Source: an uncultured Oscillospiraceae bacterium
Lineage (GTDB): Bacteria; Bacillota; Clostridia; Oscillospirales; Oscillospiraceae
Assembly (NCBI GenBank): GCA_944386975.1
Contig: CALXDC010000014.1
Coordinates: forward strand, 1 to 51,625
Reading direction: 5' to 3'
DNA length: 51,625 nt
Position numbers and translations under genes: made by a program. Below the pieces are notes generated by a model. It made no database searches and was not told the origin of the DNA. It saw only the letters and a program-made list of their open reading frames with translations. Below, piece by piece: positions 40,554 through 50,308 of this stretch. Numbering within the stretch: the first letter of the stretch is position 1; every line of letters starts with the position of its first letter.

Positions 40554-43500
40554 TTACTTCTGGTTCTCCACGAACACAGACAGCCGGTGCAGCAGAGCAG
40601 CCAGCTGGGCCCGGGTGGTGGAGCCCTGCGGATCCATACGGTAACCGCCCACGCCCTTGAAGATGCCGAAGTCATACAATACCTGGAAGGCATCGTTCTC
40701 CGCCTCGGTCATCAGATCCGCGTCGGCGAAGGCCGTCAGATTCTCGGGCAGGGTGCAGTCGATCCCGGCGTGCCGGAGGTACTTCACCAGCATCTCGGCG
40801 AAATCGCCTCTTGCCACAGGGGCATTGACATCAAAGCTCTCGCCCTCCAGCAGCTGCATCTCCATGGCCCAGTTGGCAGCGGAGGTGTACCACTGACCGG
40901 CCTCGATCTGAGGATACTTCGCACCCTCGTAGGCCGTGAGATCCACGCCGTCCAGACGGGCCAGCACCGTCACCACCATGGCGGAGGTGATGGCCTTGTC
41001 GGGCGCATAGAGATCCTCGCTGACACCGATCATCAGCTTCTCCTGATAGGCCCAATCCACATCGGCATAGAACCAATCGTTGACGCTGACATCCCGGAAA
41101 ATGCCGTCGGTGTCCTGAGTATCATCTGTACCCGGCTTCACAGAGGGCTTGGGGGGATTGACGCTGGACATATTGCCGCCGCCACCGCCGCCGCTGCTGC
41201 CGCCGGGAACGGTGTAGTTCTGAGCGGCCTTCTTCACCGTGTTGGTATCGCTCTTATCCGTACGGAACTCGGCGGCGATGGTGTGGGTACCGGTACCGGC
41301 ATCCCGGAAGGTCTGGGCGCGGATGGTGATCTTGGTACTGCCTTCCTCCGCATCAAAGTCCTCTCCCCGCACCAGCTCCTGGCCGTCCAGGAAGAACTTG
41401 CAGAACTGGTTAAATGCACCGTTAGAGCGGAACACCTGGTCGGTGTAGCTCTCCAGCACCTCCGGCACGCTGTCCAGCAGCTGGTAGCCCTCGTCGGTGG
41501 CGTTCCACACGTTTTCGTTGGTGTTGTCCAGAATCTGCAGCGTGAACGTCTTGGTTTCACGGTTCCCGCTCTGGGTAAAGTAGGCCTCCACCGTGAAGGT
41601 AAAGGTGCCGTACTCCATGGGAACGCCGTAGATCTTGCCGTTTTCGTACAACGTAACGCCCTCGGGCATACTGTTGGTGCCGGAGAGGAGCGTAAACTGC
41701 ACCGCGTTGGAGGAACCCATAGCGCTGGTCTGGATCACGCTGGCGTAGGGCACGTACTTGACGCCGCCCACGAGAGTGTCGGTGACGATCCTCTCCACAC
41801 CGGCGGAGCCCTCCAGCTTGATGCGGATTTCCTGGTCGTCTTCGGTAGTCTCCGTTCCCATAGTCGCCTTGATGACCAGGGTGCCGCTGACCGTACCGGT
41901 CACGACGTTGCCGTTCTCGTCCCGCTTGGCCACCAGACGGATCCGGGCGATGTTCTCCATCCGATTCGTGGTGTCAAAGACATCCAGCGTCCCAACAGAG
42001 TCCGCCCGGACGGTCCAGTACTCGTCCAGCTGCACGTTCTCGGCGCCTTCCAGACTTACGGACAGTCCGCTGAGAGCCTTATCGCCGATATTGGAAATGA
42101 ACACATCATGGTAGTAGTCGTGGGCGCTGTCCAGATAGACCTGACGGACCGAGTTTCCGGTCTCCTCATCCTTATTCACATTGGCGGCGTTGACATAGAG
42201 CTTGGGCCCTTCCTCTTGGGTCACGAAGGTCACCCAGTAGTTTTTCAGGGCCTTTCCGTTAGCGGCCGCCGCGGAGTACTGCACCGCCTCGCCCCAAGGA
42301 GTCGTGACAGTGGTTTCCCCGTTCTTCTGCTCTGTACCGCTGCTGCCGTTATGTCCGGCATAGACCGTCACGCCCTCGCCTTGGAAGAATTCCGGGAGGA
42401 GCGTGACCGTGCCGTCCTCGTCAGCCGCAATCGCCTTATCTCCATCTGCATCCAGCAGGAACAAGGTCTGGCAGCCGTAGTTCACATCCGCCCCGGGATA
42501 GCCGTAGTAGTAGCCGTCCACATCACCCGGCATCACCCAGGTGTCGCAAGTGATCGTGTAGGTAGCCGTGCCTGCAGTCGCCGCATCCTCCGCACTGTAC
42601 TTCTTTACCACAGTGGCATCTTCGACACGGAAATATGTATCCTTTTCTTCATTGGGAGCCGGCTCACTCGCCACCTTTTCCTCTTCCACATAGGGTAGCG
42701 CCACGATCTTTCTCTGGTACATGACCGTGCCGTCGTCCCTCTTGAAGACGCTGAAAATCACTCCGTCACCGCTATAATTCGCGTCATATCCCAGACTGCT
42801 GAACAGTTCCGACGTGATATCCTCAGCGCCCGACGCCTGGGCCTCGGCCAGCGTGTTGAAGTTGCCTACACAGGAGTACACGTACGCTTCAGGATTCTCA
42901 ACGGAAGTATTATTTTGATAATACCACAGGCGGAAGTAGTAGGTACTATCTACCGGATTCCCGGAAGAAAGTCTATATTCCCGCACTCTGATCCCCAGCG
43001 TGTCATCTGTATAGGAACTGGAAGTTCTATATACAGAACTTCCTCGATTGTTCATGAGGCCAGACTCGGAAACATGGTCGCTCGGCACATAAAGGTAGAC
43101 ATACATGGGCCGGACCGCCACCACGCCGCTGCTGCGGGAAAAGACAGCAGTCAAGCTCACCGCACGCCAATTCGAATAATCCGCCTGGTAACCGCCGGCA
43201 TCGACCTTGGTGGAGTTCCCAGCCGCAACTGCAGCATCCAGCTCCGCCTGGGTGCGGTAATACCCGGTATAGACCTCCATGGATAAATCCTTCCAGGAAT
43301 CGCCCAGTCCCAGCTGCACCTTGGTCTCACTGCCGTCCCAGCCCGCATCTGTACGGACAGAGATCTCCGTCACTCCGATCGGCTGCCCGTTTTCATCGTA
43401 ACTGTAGTCCGGCATATAGTAGACATCGTTCACAGCAAGTGCTGCGGCAGACTCTTCCACGGGATATACCTTTGTCCCGTCAAACAGGCTGTCTTCCGCG

Positions 43501-44000
43501 GAAGCATCTATGGTCACATCATATCCCGTATTCTCAGCGGGATTCAGCTGATCCCCGTCGCCGACAATCAGCTGCAGATGGATATTATCCCAGCCGTTCC
43601 AGCCCTTTGTGAGATCCACCGTGGCGTCCTGCTCCAGGATCGTGGATACGCCGTCCTGAATCAGAACCACTTTGTCCCCTTCCTTCGGGGAGATACTTCC
43701 TGCCGTCAGGATCGTGGACAGCGGCATCTTCGCCAGCTCCTCGGGTAGATACCCATAAAGGTCGAAGCTAACTTGATAGTCTACCTCCATGGGCATCAGG
43801 TTGAAGTCACGGTCGACGACGGTGGTTGCGCGTGCCGCCGCCGAAGAATAGGCGGAGGTTTCCGCCGTGGAAGCGGACTGCTCCGTCAGGGACATGACTT
43901 CCTGTCCCCCCGTCTCCGCTGCCAACGCTGTGGCCGGCAGCAGAGTGACCAGCATCAATGCCGTCAGCAGCAATGCCAGTCCTCGCCGTAGTTTTTGCAT
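40554..44000 (-). CDS. Large secreted surface protein with three SLH domains
   Basis: 1148 residues. Signal peptide 1-28 (LALLLTALMLVTLLPATALA). The long middle is beta-rich, with an Ig-like putative domain around 790-860 (GVTLYENGKIYGVPMEYGTF). A Gly-rich linker (SSGGGGGG) and Pro-rich hinge lead to three S-layer homology domains at about 967-1148 (DVSVNDWFYADVDWAYQ and two more). SLH domains hold proteins to pyruvylated cell-wall polymer. No enzyme motif is visible; role is probably structural or adhesive. It starts 16 bp after the kinase gene and is the last gene of the pilus-associated operon. Confidence 0.9.
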   Translation of the reverse strand: MQKLRRGLALLLTALMLVTLLPATALAAETGGQEVMSLTEQSASTAETSAYSSAAARATTVVDRDFNLMPMEVDYQVSFDLYGYLPEELAKMPLSTILTAGSISPKEGDKVVLIQDGVSTILEQDATVDLTKGWNGWDNIHLQLIVGDGDQLNPAENTGYDVTIDASAEDSLFDGTKVYPVEESAAALAVNDVYYMPDYSYDENGQPIGVTEISVRTDAGWDGSETKVQLGLGDSWKDLSMEVYTGYYRTQAELDAAVAAGNSTKVDAGGYQADYSNWRAVSLTAVFSRSSGVVAVRPMYVYLYVPSDHVSESGLMNNRGSSVYRTSSSYTDDTLGIRVREYRLSSGNPVDSTYYFRLWYYQNNTSVENPEAYVYSCVGNFNTLAEAQASGAEDITSELFSSLGYDANYSGDGVIFSVFKRDDGTVMYQRKIVALPYVEEEKVASEPAPNEEKDTYFRVEDATVVKKYSAEDAATAGTATYTITCDTWVMPGDVDGYYYGYPGADVNYGCQTLFLLDADGDKAIAADEDGTVTLLPEFFQGEGVTVYAGHNGSSGTEQKNGETTVTTPWGEAVQYSAAAANGKALKNYWVTFVTQEEGPKLYVNAANVNKDEETGNSVRQVYLDSAHDYYHDVFISNIGDKALSGLSVSLEGAENVQLDEYWTVRADSVGTLDVFDTTNRMENIARIRLVAKRDENGNVVTGTVSGTLVIKATMGTETTEDDQEIRIKLEGSAGVERIVTDTLVGGVKYVPYASVIQTSAMGSSNAVQFTLLSGTNSMPEGVTLYENGKIYGVPMEYGTFTFTVEAYFTQSGNRETKTFTLQILDNTNENVWNATDEGYQLLDSVPEVLESYTDQVFRSNGAFNQFCKFFLDGQELVRGEDFDAEEGSTKITIRAQTFRDAGTGTHTIAAEFRTDKSDTNTVKKAAQNYTVPGGSSGGGGGGNMSSVNPPKPSVKPGTDDTQDTDGIFRDVSVNDWFYADVDWAYQEKLMIGVSEDLYAPDKAITSAMVVTVLARLDGVDLTAYEGAKYPQIEAGQWYTSAANWAMEMQLLEGESFDVNAPVARGDFAEMLVKYLRHAGIDCTLPENLTAFADADLMTEAENDAFQVLYDFGIFKGVGGYRMDPQGSTTRAQLAALLHRLSVFVENQK

Positions 44001-44015
44001 TTGGGTTCCCTCCTT

Positions 44016-46865
44016 TTAATGATCTACAAGAGCCAGCAGCTCCTGCATGGAATAAATGCGGCTCTGCCGCAGATTTCCCCGCATGTCGTCAAACACCAGC
44101 GTCCCGTCCGCCAAAACGTCGCACAGCTCCGGCAGATCCGCCAGCGTCTCGCAGTTTTCGTCCAGCAACAGGCCGTAGCGCTGCCCCTGGGCGGAGATGT
44201 ATTCCGTGATGATCTTGTCCCCCACCTGGGTGACATAGGTAAGATAGGCGTCAGGCTCCAGCGTGCACACCAGCTCCCCACTCTCCCGGTCGTAGACCTC
44301 CGGCGTGCCGTGGAGGGGCGAGGTAATCCGGTACGCGTCGGTGAAAAACTCCTCGTACAACGTCCCATCCGGCGCCTCCCCGGCCGTCTCGGAGAGCAGG
44401 CTGCCGTCTATGGCCGAGTAGCGGCGGATGGTCCCGTCGTTGTAAAAGACCTCCAGATAGCTGCCGCTCTCATCCCGGCGGTACTGCTGGTCGTACACCT
44501 GCTCCGCGTCGGGCAGGGCCGTCTCCGCCAGCAGCGTCCCGGCCGTGTCGTAAAGCCGGAAGCCGTCGTAACGGAACAGCATCACCGTGCTGCCGTCGGC
44601 GCTGACCCGGGCCTCGTCGTGGAGGTCGCCGGGGTCATAGGAGGCCAGCTGGGCCTCCGGGTGGTCCTCCAGCCGGAGAATCCGCAGGGAGGGGGTGTCC
44701 CGGTTGGCCACCAGAATAAAGTCCCCCGCCGCCTGCACAAAGTCCCAGGGACCGCCCTCCTCTACCTTCTCCAGCAGCCGCGCGCCGCTGTCAAACACGC
44801 AGTAGGCCCCGTCCGCCGTGGCGGTGAGGGTGTGGTCCGCCGTCCGGGCAAAGGCGGTGATGTCCGCGTCGGTGTAGGCCACCTCCGCCTGTTCCCCCGT
44901 CACCGGGTGAATCCTCACCAGGATGTTCTCCGTGCCCACATACACGCCGGTCTCGTCCGCCTGCACATGGAAGGGCAGCTGGGAGAGGAAACCGCCGGTC
45001 TGGGCCATGGCCTCCAGGTCGATGACCGCAAAAACCGACTCCTCCGAGCTGGTGGCGGAGAAGGCCAGATACTGGCCGTAGAAGCCCCCCTCAAAATGGG
45101 TGTAGTCGGAGGCCTCGTAGAGCTCCACCACGTTCTCGCTGTCCCGCAGGTCGAACACCTGGAGGGAGCCGTCGGAAAAGCTGGCGGCCAGCCAGTTCCC
45201 CGAGGCGTCCAGGGCCAGGAGATTGTCCTCCGGGTCGGCGAACACATCGTTAGGCAGCACACTCTGGTGCTTGTCCTGGAAGGAGACCGCCCGCAGGGCC
45301 TCCCCGGTCTTCACGTCGTAGACGGCGGCCACGTTCTCATCCTTATACACCGCCGCCGCAAGGGACCGGTCTCCCGAGAGGGTGATGGTAGTGGCCGCCT
45401 TGCCGCTCCACCGCTCCGCTCCCTCCGCCAGATCGTAGCACCGGATGGCCCCCTCTCCGGCGTACAACAGGGTGTTCTCATCCACAAACACCACGTCCGC
45501 CAGGGCGGACTGCTCCGCCGGGAGCTCCGCCAGGGTCTCGCCGGTGTCCGTATCGAACACCGTTACAAGGCCGCTGGTCAGCGCCGCCGCCCGGGTCCCC
45601 GAGGGGGAGAGCGCCGCCTTGATGGGCTCGCTGGGCAGCGCCAGCAGCCGGTGGGCCTTGAAGCCGTCGGTCAGGTCGTAGACCCCCAGGGCGTTGGTCA
45701 GGGCCCGCTGGGCCTGGGCCGTCTGGGGGGGATCGAAAATACTGCCCTCGGTGGGGATGGCCGCCAGGGCGTAGGAGAGGGCCCCGTCCACGTCCCCCTC
45801 CCGGAGGGCGTTGGCAGAGTACTCCGCCAGGGCATAGGCGTTTTGCAGCCGCTCCATCTGCTTGAGGCCCACAAAGGCGGTGAAGCCGCCGGCCAGAAAC
45901 ACCAGCGCCAGCAGCGCCGCCGTGACCCGGCAGCGCCGCCGGTGGCGCTTCATCCGCGGGTCCTCGTCGTGGAGGTGCTCGAAGGCCCGGAGCATTTCCG
46001 CCGCCGTCTGCCAGCGGCGGTTGGGGTCCGGATCCATGGCCTTGCGGATGATGGCCGCCACGGCGGGGCTCACCTCCTGGTCGGAGATGGGCAGCACCTC
46101 CCGGGCGTCCTGGGCAGGCCGCCTGCCGGTGAACAAATGGTACAGGGTGGCCCCCAGACTATAGATATCCGAGCGCACGTCCAGCAGCACGGTCCGCTTT
46201 CCGGAGCCGGTACTCCCCCGGGAGGAGACGGGCACGGAGGGCATCACCGTCTCCGGCCCCTCCGGCTCGGAGACCCGGGTGAGCACGTCGTCCTCGTCCC
46301 GCTCCGTGGCCCCCATCCCGGCGTAATCCATGCCGTAGTGCTCCGGCGAGGCGTAGCCCCGGCTGAAGCCCACCCGGACAGCCCCCTCCTCCCCCAGCGC
46401 CAAGGCAATGTTGAAGTCGATGAGGCGGATGTCGTTTTGTGGGGTGCGCATGATATTGGAGGGCTTGATATCGCTGTGGAGAATGCCGTGGGGCGGACGG
46501 CTGTGGAGGTAGCACAGGGCCTCCAGCAGCTGGCAGGCCCACTCCACCACCTGGGCCTGGGGGAATCGCTCCCCCCGCTTCAATGCCTTGTCCAGGCTCT
46601 CCCCCTCGATGTAGTCCATGACGGTGTAAACCGTCTCGCCCTCGGTGACGAAGTCATAGACCTGAGGGATATAGGTGTGGCTCAGGTTTTTCAGGGCGTC
46701 CACTTCCCGGCGGAGGACCTCCGGCTTGGCGGTGATGGTCCGCTTGTCCGCCTTCAGCACCACCCACTTGCCAAGACGGAGATGCCGCCCGAGATAGACG
46801 ACGCCGCCGCCCCCCGAGCCGATCTCCTGCAGGATTTCATAGGTTGATGCGATAATCTGCGACAT
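44016..46865 (-). CDS. Membrane Ser/Thr protein kinase with extracellular propeller-like domain
   Basis: 949 residues. Cytoplasmic Hanks-type kinase 1-295: Gly loop IGSGGGGVVYLG, Lys38, Glu54, catalytic HSD at 130-132 (Arg of HRD replaced by Ser), Lys134, Asn137 and metal-binding DFN at 150-152 (in place of DFG). A basic stretch and one membrane helix (about 316-337) follow, then ~600 outside residues of repeated beta strands that look like a WD40/PQQ-type propeller (repeats such as VFDTDTGETLAEL, VYDVKTGEALRAV). The key catalytic residues remain, so activity is plausible. The FHA protein encoded two genes upstream is a natural phospho-partner (inference). Confidence 0.92.
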   Translation of the reverse strand: MSQIIASTYEILQEIGSGGGGVVYLGRHLRLGKWVVLKADKRTITAKPEVLRREVDALKNLSHTYIPQVYDFVTEGETVYTVMDYIEGESLDKALKRGERFPQAQVVEWACQLLEALCYLHSRPPHGILHSDIKPSNIMRTPQNDIRLIDFNIALALGEEGAVRVGFSRGYASPEHYGMDYAGMGATERDEDDVLTRVSEPEGPETVMPSVPVSSRGSTGSGKRTVLLDVRSDIYSLGATLYHLFTGRRPAQDAREVLPISDQEVSPAVAAIIRKAMDPDPNRRWQTAAEMLRAFEHLHDEDPRMKRHRRRCRVTAALLALVFLAGGFTAFVGLKQMERLQNAYALAEYSANALREGDVDGALSYALAAIPTEGSIFDPPQTAQAQRALTNALGVYDLTDGFKAHRLLALPSEPIKAALSPSGTRAAALTSGLVTVFDTDTGETLAELPAEQSALADVVFVDENTLLYAGEGAIRCYDLAEGAERWSGKAATTITLSGDRSLAAAVYKDENVAAVYDVKTGEALRAVSFQDKHQSVLPNDVFADPEDNLLALDASGNWLAASFSDGSLQVFDLRDSENVVELYEASDYTHFEGGFYGQYLAFSATSSEESVFAVIDLEAMAQTGGFLSQLPFHVQADETGVYVGTENILVRIHPVTGEQAEVAYTDADITAFARTADHTLTATADGAYCVFDSGARLLEKVEEGGPWDFVQAAGDFILVANRDTPSLRILRLEDHPEAQLASYDPGDLHDEARVSADGSTVMLFRYDGFRLYDTAGTLLAETALPDAEQVYDQQYRRDESGSYLEVFYNDGTIRRYSAIDGSLLSETAGEAPDGTLYEEFFTDAYRITSPLHGTPEVYDRESGELVCTLEPDAYLTYVTQVGDKIITEYISAQGQRYGLLLDENCETLADLPELCDVLADGTLVFDDMRGNLRQSRIYSMQELLALVDH

Positions 46866-46882
46866 AACTTCTCCTTACCGGC

Positions 46883-47032
46883 TCAATGGCGGCGCTTGCC
46901 GAATTCCTTCTCCAGCCGGGCCCGCAGGCGCCTGCCGGAGATCCGGAAGCCAACGACAGCCACAACGCCCAGAAGGGCCGCCGCCGCCATCACACCGATT
47001 CCGCCATAGAACAAAAGCTCGCTTCCGCTCAT
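46883..47032 (-). CDS. 49-residue single-pass membrane protein
   Basis: A short gene in the gap between the FHA and kinase genes: ATG 47032-47030, stop TGA 46885-46883. One membrane helix (about 6-29, rich in Ala, Gly, Val) is followed by a basic tail with many Arg and Lys. GGAGGAG sits about 7 nt before the start, overlapping the end of the FHA gene, and spacing to both neighbours is very short (3 and 17 bp), so it is surely translated in the operon if expressed. Not recognised; it could be an assembly or anchoring subunit. Confidence 0.72.
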   Translation of the reverse strand: MSGSELLFYGGIGVMAAAALLGVVAVVGFRISGRRLRARLEKEFGKRRH

Positions 47033-47035
47033 GGC

Positions 47036-48439
47036 TTACTCCTCCCAGATGTAGTCCGCGCCGCCTGTTCCAAAGGAGACCCGGCTTCCCCGACGCAGGG
47101 GATGGGGTACGTTGGGGGTCAGCTTCTGGCCGTCTACAAAGGTACCGGCACTGGAGGTCAAGTCCACCACTGCGTAGCTGCCGTCTCCCCCGCGCTCTAT
47201 GGCGGCATGGCGGCGGCTCACCGCCTTGGTCTTTTTGTCAAATTCAAAATCGGACTGGCGGTGTCCCACCGACACGTCAAACCGCCCGATGGTGAAAGCC
47301 TGTCCGGGCTGGATGTCAATGAGAATCTCCCGGGGCAGCCCTGCCTCGCCCACCAGACGCAGGCAGACCTTTCCGCCCTCCTGGTCCATCAGCTGGGTGA
47401 TCTCGCAGTCCTCGGTGCCGGGGGCCCAGACCGGTGCGGCCTGAGGCATTCCGCCGTACTGGGGCGGAGGAGCCATCTGGGGGGGCATCTGATGGGGCAT
47501 GTCCAGGGGGCGCGTAGCGGAGAAGCCCTCAGCCGCCGCGCCCAGGAAAATTTCCTTCTGCTGGGGCTCCTTTTTTCCAAAGAGTCCCTTCTTCTCCGGC
47601 TTTTCCTTCTTGCCGCCGAACAGCGGCTTTTTCTCTTTTTTCTCCTTCTTTCCCTTTCCACCGTCTCCTCCGGGGTTCAGCTGGATGACGATATCGTCCA
47701 TTCCGCCGGCCTGTGGTACCGGAGGGGGAGGCGTCTGGCGGGGCGGCTGAACAGGCGGCTGCACCGGCTGTGCCTGGAAAGGCGGAGGGCTCTGAAAGAC
47801 CGGAGCCGCCGGCGCGGGAGTCGGAACCGGCTGGGGAGCAGGGGGCTGATACGCCGGCGGGGGCGAATTCCTGCGGACCTCCGCCGCCTCCTCCGCCACA
47901 GCCTCCCCAGGCTGCATCTGCCGCAGCATCTGCAGAAACGCCTTGGGCTGGAAATCCTGCATAATGGCCCGGAGCACCTTGTTCTCCATGGCCGGGTCGG
48001 ACACCGAGTTCTTTCGGGAGAGCTCCACCGCCATTTCCCGCAGCGCATCAAAAGTCACGCAGTCCTGCCGGGAGGGAACGTAGAGATAGCTCACCGCGCC
48101 GTCCCGGTCTGCGTAAAGATACTGAGGATCCAGCACAAAGGAGAAGGGCTTTAAAAACCAGTCGCCGCAGTCCAGCAGAGGCTGGAGAATCTGGCTCCAG
48201 AACCGCAGGTACTCCCGGGGCGTATGGACGCCGAAGCGGTACTGCAGCTTGCTGCGACTACCCAGCTCATAGGTACACTCCGCCATACCGTCCACGCTCC
48301 GGTACCGGAAGGGCACCAGGAAATCCGGCCGGTCTGCCTGAATGGTATACAGGGCCTTCCGGTCCACCTCCTCCTCTGGAAAGCGGACCACGAGCATGAG
48401 CCCGGACAGATCGTTTTTGGATTCAATGTCGTATATCAT
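47036..48439 (-). CDS. DUF6382 and FHA domain protein
   Basis: 467 residues. Residues 1-190 match the DUF6382 type (GLMLVVRFPEEEVD, DWFLKPFSFVLDPQYLYAD). The middle (about 195-330) is disordered: Pro/Gln-rich, then a Lys-rich block of KKEKK and LFGKKE repeats. The C-terminal ~100 residues are an FHA domain (FTIGRFDVSVGHRQSD, AVSRRHAAIE, SSAGTFVDGQKL) that binds phosphothreonine. The gene type is common beside Tad/Flp pilus genes in Clostridia. Binding of the adjacent kinase or its substrates is inferred. It overlaps the WG-repeat gene by 4 bp. Confidence 0.9.
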   Translation of the reverse strand: MIYDIESKNDLSGLMLVVRFPEEEVDRKALYTIQADRPDFLVPFRYRSVDGMAECTYELGSRSKLQYRFGVHTPREYLRFWSQILQPLLDCGDWFLKPFSFVLDPQYLYADRDGAVSYLYVPSRQDCVTFDALREMAVELSRKNSVSDPAMENKVLRAIMQDFQPKAFLQMLRQMQPGEAVAEEAAEVRRNSPPPAYQPPAPQPVPTPAPAAPVFQSPPPFQAQPVQPPVQPPRQTPPPPVPQAGGMDDIVIQLNPGGDGGKGKKEKKEKKPLFGGKKEKPEKKGLFGKKEPQQKEIFLGAAAEGFSATRPLDMPHQMPPQMAPPPQYGGMPQAAPVWAPGTEDCEITQLMDQEGGKVCLRLVGEAGLPREILIDIQPGQAFTIGRFDVSVGHRQSDFEFDKKTKAVSRRHAAIERGGDGSYAVVDLTSSAGTFVDGQKLTPNVPHPLRRGSRVSFGTGGADYIWEE

Positions 48440-49752
48440 ATCCCTGCGGCTCCTTTCTTGAACTCCAGAAGGGTGATAAACTGCCAGCCGTCGCCGGTTT
48501 TCACAGGGGCGCTGCCCTCATAGAAGCTGCCCGCCTCCAGGAAGGCCGGCTCGATCACCACCTCGCCCTGCAGGCTGACGTAGCCCCACAGGTCTCCCAC
48601 TTTGACTGCGGCAAGATGCTGGCCGAAGGACAACGCGTCGTCAAACTGGAAGTCGATGCGCACTGCGCCCTCGGTATCGATAAAGCCCCACTTGCCGCCC
48701 TGTTTCACGGCGGCCCAGCCGTCGGCGAAGGGGCGGGCGTCCTCGTAGCCCTCTCCCACCTGTTCGCCGTCCACGATCAGAAGCATCCGACCGTCCTTCT
48801 GGACGAACACCGCCTCCTGGGCGTAGCAGCGGCCCAACTGGTCCATGGCGATTCCGTCATACTCCGGCTGAATCAGCCAAGTTTCCCCGTCGGCCTGGAG
48901 AACGCCCCACTTGCCGTCCACCTTGGCCGCCGCGGCGCCGTTGGAAAACATGCCCAGCTCCTGAAGGGGAACCCCGCCGGTGTTGAAGTTTCCATCCGCC
49001 AGGGTCCACACGCCGTCAATGAGAAGGCCCAGACGGTTGTCGCCATAGTTGGTGAAATCCGAAGCATCCCCGTGGAACAGGGCCACCCGATTTCCGTCCT
49101 GATCCACGCCGATCAGCTCCCCGGCCTCCCAGGCCACCGCCTGTCCGCCGCTGAAGGTGCTGATCTTCTTGTACTCACAGGGCACCACCAGCTCCCCGCC
49201 TGCGTTGGCCAGCCCCCAGTAGCCGTCCAGCATCACCTGGATGGCCCCGTTGCAGGTGGCGGTGGCGTCCTGATAGGTGGAGCGGTTGAGCCGGTACTGG
49301 TACCGCGTATCCTCATAGAGAGCCGTCACCTCCGGGCTGCCGGTCTTCTCAATGCCGCTGCGCAGCACGGTAAAGGCGTCCGAATACTTGTTGATGCCGA
49401 GGTAATATTCCGCCGCCTCCAGGAACACCGCCGGGTCCGCATCCTTGCGGGCCATCTGCTTGTCCAGCAGGTTTGTATACTTCCTCGGATAGCCGCTCTG
49501 GTCCATCATGTGCAGATAGGCGTCCTTCAGAGCCTCCTCCGCCGCCAGGGTGTACTTGTCCTCATAGCCCGCCGCCTCCTCCAGCAGGGGGATGGCCCGG
49601 ACGTAGATCTCATCCGCGGTGTAGGCCGCGGCCTGCTCCAATAATTTCGCCTGCTTCTGGGCGTCGGATTCCGCCGTGACCGCCACCAACCAGGACAGAG
49701 CCAGCAGCAGTGCGCATCCAGCGCCCAGCAGAACGCGTTTTGTGCGTTTCAC
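48436..49752 (-). CDS. WG-repeat lipoprotein-like or membrane-anchored protein
   Basis: 438 residues. N-terminal basic residues and a hydrophobic segment (about 7-27, with a Cys at 13) suggest a signal anchor. Residues 30-150 are helical, TPR-like. Residues 160-435 are WG repeats (GYWGLANAGGELVVPCEYKKI, GKWGFIDTEGAVRIDFQFDD, LWGYVSLQGEVVIEPAF). WG repeats build a beta structure of unknown binding partners. It sits between the prepilin peptidase and FHA genes; the close spacing (13 bp and overlap) indicates a joint role at the cell surface. Confidence 0.86.
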   Translation of the reverse strand: MKRTKRVLLGAGCALLLALSWLVAVTAESDAQKQAKLLEQAAAYTADEIYVRAIPLLEEAAGYEDKYTLAAEEALKDAYLHMMDQSGYPRKYTNLLDKQMARKDADPAVFLEAAEYYLGINKYSDAFTVLRSGIEKTGSPEVTALYEDTRYQYRLNRSTYQDATATCNGAIQVMLDGYWGLANAGGELVVPCEYKKISTFSGGQAVAWEAGELIGVDQDGNRVALFHGDASDFTNYGDNRLGLLIDGVWTLADGNFNTGGVPLQELGMFSNGAAAAKVDGKWGVLQADGETWLIQPEYDGIAMDQLGRCYAQEAVFVQKDGRMLLIVDGEQVGEGYEDARPFADGWAAVKQGGKWGFIDTEGAVRIDFQFDDALSFGQHLAAVKVGDLWGYVSLQGEVVIEPAFLEAGSFYEGSAPVKTGDGWQFITLLEFKKGAAGI

Positions 49753-49765
49753 CAGAGGATACCTC

Positions 49766-50308
49766 CTATCGGATAAACAAGGTCAGCACCATGCCGACGT
49801 ACAGGAAAGGAACCAGGGGAATGGAATCTTTGACGGTAATCTTTTTCAGTGCGATCAGCGCCAGGGCCGTCAGGGCCGCCAGCACGGACCCGTACAACAT
49901 AGTGGGCAGTACGCCGCCGAAGCCCAGATATAGCCCCGACACGGCCATCAACTTCACATCGCCGCCCCCCAGCCCTTTGCGGCTGATGAGATATACGGCC
50001 AGGAAAATGAAGCCCGCCAGCAGAAAGCCCACCATACCGCTGAAGGCCAGAAACAACGTCTCCTCCGTCCGCAGCAGCAGCTGGGGCACAATAACCAGCA
50101 CCCAGGCGCCGGCCATCACCGCCACCAGGCGGTTGGGGACCCGCTTGTTTTTCAGATCGCCTGCCGCCGCCACATAGCCGAACACAAGCAGCAGCGCCCG
50201 AAGCAGCAGCTCCGCCCCGTCCAGCCTGCCCCGCTGCACCAGGACCAGCCCGCCGCAGAGGACCGGAATCCCGATGTAGGGCAGCCAGGTTTTCCACTCT
50301 CGCTTCAT
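49766..50308 (-). CDS. A24 prepilin peptidase (TadV/CpaA-like)
   Basis: 180 residues with about six membrane helices. The two aspartates of the aspartyl prepilin peptidase are visible: first in AAGDLKNKRVPN and second in the GxGD motif GLGGGDVKLMAVSGLYLG. There is no N-methylation domain, as in TadV/CpaA enzymes. It cleaves the leader of Flp-type pilins and TadE-like pseudopilins at the membrane. It overlaps the TadE-like gene by 4 bp and fits a Tad pilus locus continuing beyond the window. Confidence 0.92.
   Translation of the reverse strand: MKREWKTWLPYIGIPVLCGGLVLVQRGRLDGAELLLRALLLVFGYVAAAGDLKNKRVPNRLVAVMAGAWVLVIVPQLLLRTEETLFLAFSGMVGFLLAGFIFLAVYLISRKGLGGGDVKLMAVSGLYLGFGGVLPTMLYGSVLAALTALALIALKKITVKDSIPLVPFLYVGMVLTLFIR

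Noticed and set aside
43995-46847. 950-codon plus-strand open frame opposite the kinase gene
   Set aside because: Mirror of a GC-rich real gene; translation is rich in His, Gly, Arg, Val with no motif.
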